This document shows positions 61,001 through 64,000 of a stretch of DNA of 64,000 nucleotides, one piece after another. The notes beneath the pieces were generated by a model. The model was given only the letters and a program-made list of their open reading frames with translations. It did no database searches and was not told where the DNA came from. The translations under genes and the position numbers were made by a program. Source of the stretch: Aurelia coerulea (lineage: Eukaryota; Cnidaria; Scyphozoa; Semaeostomeae; Ulmaridae); the NCBI GenBank assembly GCA_039566865.1, contig CM076957.1, forward strand, positions 7,387,896 to 7,451,895, in the 5' to 3' direction. How positions within the stretch are numbered: position 1 is the first letter of the stretch; every line of letters starts with the position of its first letter.

Positions 61001-63466
61001 AGATTGATCATAATTAATTATCATCATACATCCCGTCCTATTGTGATAGGAGCAAAATACACGAAAGCATGAGTGCATGGCAAACGATTCTCCGACCGGA
61101 AAAATGATATAACGCCAAATTTCCCCCCGTATCTTCTTAACGCCCAGCTAGGGGAGCTGTGGTATGCTACGATGCAAGCACTTACCACTCTCGTAGTCCT
61201 GCATAGTTTTTCTTAGCTGGCGTTGCTTTTTGATAATATCTCCCTCGATCCGTTTTAATTCCCTTTCTTCTTGCTTGTGTTGCCACATGTGATCCTAAGA
61301 ATTAATTTCGTACGTAAGAGAATCGAGCATCAGTTTATTCAAACGAAAAAATTAAAGGGGGACCAGGTGATAAAAAGATGCATAAGGACAACATCTGTTT
61401 TCCTTTAATCTGTTATCCTTTAAAGCTAAAAATCCTCGCCATTTGAAAGGCTGCACTTTCTTATCAACTTAGCCAATCGCAGGGCACATTGTAAGGATTT
61501 TGAGTGGTGGGGCATTTTTCAAGTGGGTCCCACATCCACATACATATTCACATACATCCAAAAATGGTACGGGCGTTCTTAGATGCTTGCTTCAGATTGT
61601 GATATGCTTACACTCAGGAAATTCTGGTGTTGCTATAAGTGCTGAGTGGGCTCTTTTACTTGAAGACATCTGTATAATTTAGAAGTATTTTTACTAAGAA
61701 CATTAGCCAAGAGAAAATAAAACCTTCGCTTGGGACAAGACAGCAAAATAATTGCGTTGGTTTACAATTTATTACATTATTCATGCCTTCCTGGTGGAAG
61801 GGTCATTGGGGCTGATGGTTCACGGATTCCTGTCTCTTTAGAACCGTTTTATGGTTTTTGGCAGCAGAAATGGTGGTTTTACGGTTCCTTTCTCTTTAAC
61901 CTTTGCAGATTTCTTCACAATAAATAATTCGACAAGGCAAAATTGCTACAAAATTTAAGATACAGATTCGACAAAATATCCAATTCGAAATTGTCTCGGG
62001 GAAAATTCTAAAAATTTTCACTTTAACCAACGGATATAAGGGATTGGAATTAGCTTTCATCTTTTGGGCTCACAAGAATGATGATGAGGCAGTCGTCAGG
62101 GCATGGATCCGAGGTTATATATACAAAGTGCAGGAAGATATTAAGACGGTTTTAGCTGAATTTAGGGGTGGGTTTTCCGTTTTTCTGAAATAGTTTGGCA
62201 GTTTCACGAAATTTGATACCCCCTATGACCGACATCATGATCATGCCGTTTCATACCAAACTATTTTAGGATTGAGGCGAGTTGTCGAATCAAATTGTCA
62301 AATGGCTTTTGCTTGTTTATCATCTGCTGAAAGCACCCACAAAGTGCAAAGGCCCCATTGTCGAAGCCGAGGACAAACCATACATACATATCATTATCTA
62401 TCTTTTTCTCAGAGGAGAGAAATGTAGAAAACTGCTACCACAAATTAGCCCGAGTTTATTAAATCCAAATTAAATTAGATTTAATTGATTTCGCCGAAGC
62501 TAAGAAAACTCTTTCCTTGCATTTAAATTAATCAACGGAGGATCAAGCTTGGGGGTTGGAAAATGTTCAAAATTTAATAAAGGGGGAGGGGGACTTGGGT
62601 CCACTTTCTTATGTCTCTTCTGTGTACCTGAACCGAACTCTTCGTGTACTTGAAGCCTGAAAACGCACAAATCGAAATAATGACCTCTCCGAAGGAGGGA
62701 AGAAGCCACTTTACTTCTTTATTCTTCATCCACAGAGGCTTCCCCTAACTCTCACGCAGGGGTTAATATTTTAGTTGGCAGTCTTTCGGGCATAAAACTG
62801 GCACGACTAAGAAAAGGAGAGACTTGGGCAGACCTGGGGGTATCTATTTGGCAATTTAGAGATCTATTTGGAAATCTGACAACAAGCGACCTCTTGCTTT
62901 GAGATCAGGTTTAAGTAAGCTACTTTTGAGCGATGGCATCAGTCACCTATTTCAGATCTCAACCATTTTAGCACAGGTTTTACCAGTGCATAGTTTTTCA
63001 CATCAATTCACTTACCCGAAAACTGGCGCATGCTTGCACCCGTCAAAATGGGATAATGCGATGGTGCACAGAGTGCTTTAACTTTAATTTTTTCTAAGAT
63101 TGTTGCAAAAAGAATTTTTTAGTGCCGGTCATAGCAAAAACCAGATGACGTAATGTCCATTTCTGCTATCAACGATACAGAGTATTGAATTTTGTTCTTG
63201 GTTATTTTAGCTGACATCAAAACACATATATGTAAAAAAAACATGTTATCAGATAACAGAGATATAAAAAAAAACTGGAGAGTATTTAAGCAAGTGATGG
63301 AGCTACCTCAATAACTTTCAGCTGTTTGTTATGTACTTCTGCATTCTTCATCTTCAATTGAAAAACTGCATTTAGGCCACTGCCTGCTTTAGGTTGTGCA
63401 GTCAGTTTCTGTAGCTTTGGTCTTTCTTTTGGTGCTGTCTTAGGTACATTGTCTGATGATTTGGAC
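33905..63466 (-). CDS. Large coiled-coil protein gene, 15 exons, 5' incomplete
   Basis: Fifteen minus-strand exons with GT-AG borders join without a break: 63307-63466, 61186-61294, 59052-59149, 57196-57275, 55631-55739, 54382-54479, 50737-50770, 50364-50404, 43839-43939, 40988-41115, 39969-40124, 37564-37713, 36082-36159, 35378-35470 and 33905-34000. They total 1531 nt, giving 509 residues plus stop. Codon phases agree at all 14 junctions (0,1,0,2,0,2,0,2,1,0,0,0,0,0), which random ORFs would not do. The product is rich in Glu, Lys, Arg and Gln with almost no Pro or Gly after residue 35, so a long coiled coil is expected. I see no membrane segment, enzyme motif or zinc finger. The first exon starts in mid-codon, so the true start is to the right of the window. 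Known coiled-coil proteins of cilia, centrosomes and the cytoskeleton have this composition, but I do not recognise the family and the role is unknown. Confidence 0.88.
34008..35377. other. Intron without a clear mobile element
   Basis: Last intron of the coiled-coil gene (34001-35377). Short ORFs only. No paired termini found. Confidence 0.4.
35378..35470 (-). CDS. Coiled-coil gene exon (residues 448-478)
   Basis: Acceptor TTTTTCAG with a long pyrimidine tract, and donor AAG|GTAAAA; 31 codons, phase 0 at both ends. It encodes ALIEREEKIGTFVKQRGF and then YQEEKDMLVKEQK. The last five junctions are all phase 0, so this end of the gene is made of interchangeable helical modules. Confidence 0.87.
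35575..35745. mobile_element. Half copy of a mariner-like MITE
   Basis: GATATGGTCAGGTAAGTTTA...GGGAGATTTTCTGCAGGAAGCCCC is similar to the matching part of 41663-42307 and 56432-57034. No termini remain. It is intronic. Confidence 0.45.
36082..36159 (-). CDS. Coiled-coil gene exon (residues 422-447)
   Basis: Acceptor AAACAG and donor AAG|GTTTGT; 26 codons, phase 0 at both ends. It encodes ETSIKCKKREEELHQKLL and then REEAALKK. One of the few cysteines in the protein is here. Confidence 0.87.
36296..36656. mobile_element. PiggyBac-like MITE, TTAA flanks
   Basis: GGCTACTGCAACCCTTCAG at the left pairs with CTGAAGGGTTACAGTAACC at the right. TTAA lies immediately outside both (36292-36295 and 36657-36660). 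TTAA-specific integration is typical of piggyBac-type transposases. It sits in an intron. Confidence 0.68.
37564..37713 (-). CDS. Coiled-coil gene exon (residues 372-421)
   Basis: Acceptor CTTTTAG and donor AAG|GTATGT; exactly 50 codons, phase 0 at both ends, so it could be skipped in frame. It encodes KFVTKQEDIEQTLYNQVK and then ERRKQEQIVDGIRHELT. Confidence 0.88.
37820..37955. repeat. 136-bp palindrome with CATACTAACCG ends
   Basis: CATACTAACCGCTTTTGT pairs with ACAAAACCGGTTAGTATG, and AAGCCCGAGGTCTTA pairs with TAAGACCGAGGGCTT. The short loop holds a second small stem (CAGACC/GGTCTG). It is intronic and the target duplication is unclear. Confidence 0.75.
38455..38555. mobile_element. Right-half relic of the 11939 element family
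   Basis: AAAATCACTATCCAACCGAT and GACCTTTCGCTCAAGAGAAA...TACACCCTG match the right arm of 11939-12673. The overlapping 125-aa ORF is probably accidental. Confidence 0.45.
38809..39306. mobile_element. Harbinger-like MITE, TTA duplication, internal GATCC repeats
   Basis: GACCCCGTTTACACGGTAGC at the left pairs with GCTACCGTGTAAACGGGGTC at the right, with TTA on both sides (38806-38808 and 39307-39309). A 3-bp TTA/TWA duplication with a G-starting TIR fits PIF/Harbinger. The interior is a lattice of GGATCACTTTTGATCCG-type palindromes and repeats of the CGTTTACACG terminus. ORFs inside are shadows of this lattice. Confidence 0.82.
39458..39700. mobile_element. Half copy with a CCCAGGGGGGGTACT end
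   Basis: The end CCCAGGGGGGGTACTTAG matches that of 2032-2483. The interior repeats TTTTTCTAA(A/C)GCCGG three times. The other end is not found. Confidence 0.45.
39969..40124 (-). CDS. Coiled-coil gene exon (residues 320-371)
   Basis: Acceptor TTGTAG and donor TCT|GTAAGT; 156 nt, phase 0 at both ends. It encodes VDARKTALQNSMTRERKL, then the aromatic-containing IDEWKNRYFDRANEVK, the most distinctive piece for a family search, and ends VIEDNVRHLS. Confidence 0.88.
40191..40613. mobile_element. Pogo-like MITE, TA flanks (423 bp)
   Basis: CAGTAAATCCCCGCATATAA at the left and TTATATGCGAGGATTTACTG at the right, with TA either side. AATAAGAACC words recur inside both ends. It fills much of the intron between two coiled-coil exons. 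Confidence 0.85.
40988..41115 (-). CDS. Coiled-coil gene exon (residues 277-319)
   Basis: Acceptor TTCATAG and donor AAG|GTAAGC; 128 nt. The first two bases complete a Glu codon. It encodes GRKLTDVKSRLQRNSQFQ, then a Tyr-rich patch (DAYYASYNRQ) that breaks the otherwise highly charged pattern, then ALDSDEKIK. Confidence 0.87.
41663..42307. mobile_element. Mariner-like foldback with CCGGGTGAGTC ends, TA flanks
   Basis: Left CAGGGTGAGTAGAAAAAAAA, right TTTTTATTGACTCACCCGG, with TA at both borders. AGAATCCCTGTTTG pairs with CAAACGGGGATTCT. A sister copy lies at 56432-57034. A TATATATATA run is in the middle. Confidence 0.8.
42789..42917. mobile_element. Inverted-repeat element with GACTCAT / ATGAGTC
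   Basis: TACAGTAGACTCATTCCAAT pairs loosely with GACTTACGTCATGAGTC. The centre contains a CAACAACAACAACAGCGAAA run as at 20483-20552. Confidence 0.5.
42940..43171. mobile_element. 232-bp TA-flanked MITE
   Basis: CAGTTAACCCCGAAATTATT pairs with AATAATTTCGGGCTTAACTG, and the stem continues through CATACCTATGCCAAATT (about 37 bp in all). TA flanks both ends. Confidence 0.85.
43187..43545. mobile_element. TTTCGCG-rich inverted-repeat element
   Basis: AAGGGAAGATACTTTCGTGG at the left pairs with CCAAAGTTTCTTCCCTT at the right. TTTCGCGAAAGTT words recur. It is related to 13733-14095. It ends about 290 bp from the exon at 43839. Confidence 0.65.
43839..43939 (-). CDS. Coiled-coil gene exon (residues 243-277)
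   Basis: Acceptor ATTTTAG and donor GAAG|GTTAGT; 101 nt, with one base in, 33 codons and one base out. It encodes ENTVKASVSERKQQRMDKE and then LESTLNHTALKIRE. The intron before it is the longest (6.4 kb) because of the inverted-repeat pair at 44335-49820. Confidence 0.86.
44335..49820. mobile_element. 5.5-kb element with ~375-bp terminal inverted repeats
   Basis: AGACCAGGCTGTACTGGCGC at 44335 is the exact inverse of GCGCCAGTACAGCCTGGTCT ending at 49820. Similarity continues inward through GGTACCACTTTTCGGCGGAG and GCGAAATGCGTCAATTACC to a CATATGATGTCATTTTTATG-like block near 44650-44700 (partner near 49440-49500). The 4.7-kb interior has no recognisable transposase; it contains scattered ORFs below 130 aa. 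It lies wholly in one intron of the coiled-coil gene. It could be one large decayed DNA transposon or two solo copies in opposite orientation. Confidence 0.72.
44710..49430. other. Interior of the 5.5-kb inverted-repeat pair
   Basis: No domain is recognisable. The longest candidates are minus-strand frames at 45828-46061, 47262-47648 and 47886-48128. The last, with WKCEKFGKDGQTYNSKN, looks the most protein-like, but it is short and has no supported partner exons. Confidence 0.35.
50364..50404 (-). CDS. 41-nt exon of the coiled-coil gene (residues 230-243)
   Basis: Acceptor TTCACAG and donor CAA|GTATGC; phase 0 in, phase 2 out. It encodes EKRKRSDEFNEKL, whose heptad-like charge pattern fits both neighbours. 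The split Asn codon is completed by the next exon at 43939. Confidence 0.83.
50737..50770 (-). CDS. 34-nt micro-exon of the coiled-coil gene (residues 218-229)
   Basis: Flanked by acceptor TTTCTAG and strong donor CTA|GTAAGT. The length of 34 nt (1 mod 3) exactly repairs the phase mismatch between the exons at 54382-54479 and 50364-50404. It completes an Arg codon and then encodes DRVISSKQNLL. Skipping it would shift the frame. An alternative is use of a weaker donor four bases downstream in the preceding exon, which would join in frame without it. Confidence 0.8.
50923..52469. mobile_element. GCATAGG-end Mutator-like foldback, perfect 11-bp duplication
   Basis: Left GCATAGGTTCCAAATCTTTA, right (interrupted) AAAGATTTGG...AACCTATGC. 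Perfect 11-bp flanks TATTGTTTTGA lie at 50912-50922 and 52470-52480. The arms pair (CCGTTGGACATTGC region with TTCCAACGGTAGAATTATAG). The right terminus is split by the hAT-like element at 51441-52457. Confidence 0.88.
51441..52457. mobile_element. hAT-like element with perfect 8-bp duplication
   Basis: Left TAGCCTGCGCGCAGACTTTG, right CAAAGTCTGCACGCAGGCTA. The TIRs extend about 85 bp, including GGAACTACAAAGTCTGCGCA. Flanks TGGAACCT at 51433-51440 and 52458-52465 are identical. Eight-bp duplications are typical of hAT transposases. The interior is 850 bp without a transposase, so it is non-autonomous. Confidence 0.88.
52740..53353 (-). mobile_element. LINE 3' fragment with RT C-terminus, minus strand
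   Basis: The frame 52958-53353 contains KLNFHKFRHNFRDTVNPLC, then LANDGVEGTEHFLLLCHSY with a Cys-x-HFLLxC-type zinc-knuckle-like block, and ends LLEATIKFIHATERF. This is the typical C-terminus of CR1-like LINE ORF2 proteins. The tail 52740-52957 matches other tails in the window. It is an intronic fossil. Confidence 0.82.
53675..54229. mobile_element. Compact foldback, same family as 7553-10028
   Basis: AAGATTTCATAAGACAATAG pairs with CTATTGTCTTATAAAATCT. The arms continue through CAGTTGCTTTTTATTGACAC and GGGCAAACTATCGCC / CAACGTTTGCCC. This uninterrupted copy shows the original size of the family. Boundaries are within a few bases. Confidence 0.75.
54382..54479 (-). CDS. Coiled-coil gene exon (residues 186-218)
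   Basis: Acceptor TCGCAG and donor AAG|GTATGT; 98 nt, phase 0 in, phase 2 out. It encodes EEEYKLRKQLAEVAITINM, the most hydrophobic stretch of the helix, then ESQKQRTLKTDEG. The phase-2 end cannot join the 41-nt exon directly, which is what reveals the 34-nt exon between them. Confidence 0.87.
55631..55739 (-). CDS. Coiled-coil gene exon (residues 149-185)
   Basis: Acceptor TTTCAG and donor GAG|GTATTT; 109 nt. Its first G completes the split Met codon. It encodes NSMEVQYERIADEIKKRR and then EVDSMTREFESKMKMKE, with regularly spaced hydrophobic positions. Confidence 0.87.
55786..56252. mobile_element. Pogo-like MITE, TA flanks (467 bp)
   Basis: CAGTAAAAACCCGCGTATAA at the left and TTATACGCGGGTTTTTACTG at the right, TA either side. 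ATAAGAACCTA repeats lie inside both ends. The 120-aa ORF inside is not a gene. Confidence 0.85.
56432..57034. mobile_element. Mariner-like foldback with CCGGGTGAATC end, TA flanks
   Basis: Left CCGGGTGAATCAGAAAGGAG, right ATTGACTCACCAGG, TA at both borders. It is a close relative of 41663-42307 (shared GGGTGATTTTCTGCAGAAAG-like block). Confidence 0.78.
57196..57275 (-). CDS. Coiled-coil gene exon (residues 123-149)
   Basis: Acceptor TCATAG and strong donor AAT|GTAAGT; 80 nt, phase 0 in, phase 2 out. It encodes LTRERIDKNILEIQKSKDR. Two upstream GT dinucleotides could serve as donors, but only the GTAAGT site keeps frame with the next exon, rebuilding a Met codon across the junction. Confidence 0.85.
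57378..58325. mobile_element. Pogo-like MITE that houses a minisatellite, TA flanks
   Basis: CAGTGAAATGCCGCAAACAA at the left, TTGTTTGCGGGGTTTTACTG at the right, TA either side. About 400 bp of its 948 bp is the 66-bp array at 57871-58270. Confidence 0.75.
57871..58270. repeat. 66-bp minisatellite, six copies
   Basis: The units are nearly identical, with one T/C variant. Each holds two palindromes: GATAAATTTATC, and GATAAGAAC-ACGTG-GTTCTTATC centred on the E-box CACGTG. TCACATGA, a second E-box-like word, lies between them. Because 66 is divisible by three, the minus strand stays open for 137 codons (22-residue repeat), but this is a by-product. Confidence 0.93.
58356..58731. mobile_element. 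Pogo-like MITE, TA flanks (376 bp)
   Basis: CAGTAAATCCCCGCATATAA at the left and TTATATGCGGGGATTTACTG at the right are perfect inverses. TA flanks both. It lies 30 bp from the element at 57378-58325. Confidence 0.88.
59052..59149 (-). CDS. Coiled-coil gene exon (residues 90-122)
   Basis: Acceptor CGTAG and donor AAG|GTAAAT; 98 nt. Its first two bases complete the Ala codon split with the preceding exon. It encodes IYKKQREEEMQSLKAK and continues charged to ASQESK. Confidence 0.87.
59525..59725. repeat. Imperfect inverted repeat
   Basis: CTCATCTTATGGACCCAAAA pairs with TTTTTGGGTCTAGAAGATGA around an interior with AAAGGGTTT / AAACCCTTT. Ends are undefined. Confidence 0.5.
59809..60435. mobile_element. 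Palindromic CCGGGTGAGCC mariner-like MITE, TA flanks
   Basis: Left CCGGGTGAGCCAGAAAAAAG, right CTTTTTCTGGCTCACCCGG, TA at both borders. Inner pairing includes AAAGATCGAAGTATTTTTGC with its complement near 60330. A related split copy lies at 21761-22809. The 123-aa ORF inside derives from the arms. Confidence 0.82.
60660..61005. mobile_element. Truncated GCATAGG-family foldback
   Basis: GCATAGGGTTCTAATCTTTG then AAAAGGTGGGTGAAAATTC as in 6777-7280. The right arm is present only as ATGCCACCATTTTGAAAG; the right terminus is missing. Confidence 0.6.
61186..61294 (-). CDS. Coiled-coil gene exon (residues 54-90)
   Basis: Acceptor TCTTAG and donor G|GTAAGT; 109 nt, phase 0 in, phase 1 out. It encodes DHMWQHKQEERELKR followed by EGDIIKKQRQLRKT, a strongly amphipathic charged helix. 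The exon is clean while the introns on both sides carry repeats. Confidence 0.87.
61295..63306. other. Intron mostly without recognised features
   Basis: Short ORFs and a purine-rich GGGGGAGGGGGA patch at 62582-62592. No clear element. Confidence 0.35.
63307..63466 (-). CDS. Coiled-coil gene, first visible exon (residues 1-53)
   Basis: Acceptor ...TTAG before GTCC and donor GAG|GTAGCT. The exon enters with one base of a split codon and leaves in phase 0. The first ~35 residues are basic and Pro-containing (KSSDNVPKTAPKERPK), so they are a likely unstructured head; the charged helix begins around NAVFQLKMKNAEVHNK. Because it opens in mid-codon behind a splice acceptor, at least one more exon must lie beyond base 64000. 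Confidence 0.85.
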
Positions 63467-63607
63467 CTAACATGAAAGAAAAGGCCATAAAAATGAATTT
63501 CACAATTATTAGAAAGAAAACATGTTTGAATCAAGAAGGCAGTGTCATGGTTTGATGCAGAAACGGCGAATTTCATGAGATATTTTTCAGCCTGCCATGG
63601 GCTCTTT

Positions 63608-63681
63608 ACCCTGTGTACCAGACTTTCTCTAACATAAAACATATCTCCGTTTTATGTTAGAGCGAGTCTGGTACCCAGGGT
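63608..63681. mobile_element. 74-bp hairpin element, perfect 11-bp duplication
   Basis: ACCCTGTGTACCAGACTTTC pairs with the right arm ending GAGTCTGGTACCCAGGGT around ATATCTCC. Flanks ATGGGCTCTTT (63597-63607 and 63682-63692) are identical. This tiny foldback has the same duplication length as the Mutator-like elements. Confidence 0.82.
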
Positions 63682-64000
63682 ATGGGCTCTTTTGTCCTCT
63701 GGTTCAACACATCTAAAACTTAAGGCTCGAAATACAGTTGTAGCTCTAAAAGGTTATTGACGATATGAAAAATCTGATTGCACTGGCTAGCTCTAAGAAG
63801 CTCAAAAATATAGAAAATACCTTCAGTAGCAATGTATCTGCGACTATTTTGCCAGCATTAAGGAGATAAAGTTACGATTTTTAGAAAGTTTAGCTGATAC
63901 AGCCCATTGTAAGCATGGCAATGGTATCTTTAATTACTTCATTTAAATCATGCTGGGCCAAAGAAAGGTTTCAGCATTAGGTGAGAGATACCGTTATTAT

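Noticed and set aside
1..64000. tRNA, rRNA or snRNA genes
   Set aside because: No cloverleaf-like or conserved RNA sequence stood out by eye. A covariance-model scan would be needed to exclude them.

Overview
The window is animal-type nuclear DNA. It is AT-rich, has one gene cut into many small GT-AG exons, carries decayed non-LTR retrotransposons and satellites, and is packed with short inverted-repeat DNA transposons. There is no sign of a bacterial, organellar or viral genome. An early-branching marine invertebrate such as a cnidarian would fit the mix, but that is an inference from overall style and not from a diagnostic gene.

Left part (1 to about 33.7 kb): I find no host gene that I can support. 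It holds a broken CR1/Jockey-like LINE (4.2-6.5 kb), three LINE 3' ends (20.8-21.5, 22.2-22.5 and 30.8-31.0 kb), many foldback or MITE-like elements often nested in each other (2.0, 3.4, 6.7, 7.6-10.0, 10.2, 11.4, 11.9, 14.2, 15.4, 17.1-19.2, 21.8-22.8, 28.3, 28.9, 32.4 and 33.2 kb), and a 3.4-kb satellite block. That block is an 80/88-bp higher-order minisatellite (23.3-25.7 kb) abutting a 139-bp satellite (25.7-26.75 kb).

Right part (33.8-63.5 kb and beyond the right edge): a single minus-strand gene. Fifteen exons join in one open frame of about 509 residues, ending at a stop at 33905 with a polyadenylation signal about 110 bases further on. The product is a highly charged, almost continuous coiled coil, of the kind common among ciliary, centrosomal and cytoskeletal proteins, but I do not recognise the family. 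The 5' end lies beyond the window. Two exons are very small (34 and 41 nt), and the 34-nt one is needed to keep the frame. Every intron above about 800 bp except three (54480-55630, 34001-35377 and most of 61295-63306) holds clear repeat insertions, including a 5.5-kb pair of long inverted repeats, a hAT-like element inside a Mutator-like element, and a 66-bp minisatellite inside a pogo-like MITE.

The main interest is the transposon stratigraphy. Element ends can be read to the base through target-site duplications: TA (mariner/pogo-like), TTA (Harbinger-like), TTAA (piggyBac-like), 8 bp (hAT-like) and a striking set with 11 bp (Mutator-like). Several elements are palindromic over nearly their whole length. 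No transposase that could move them is recognisable in the window.
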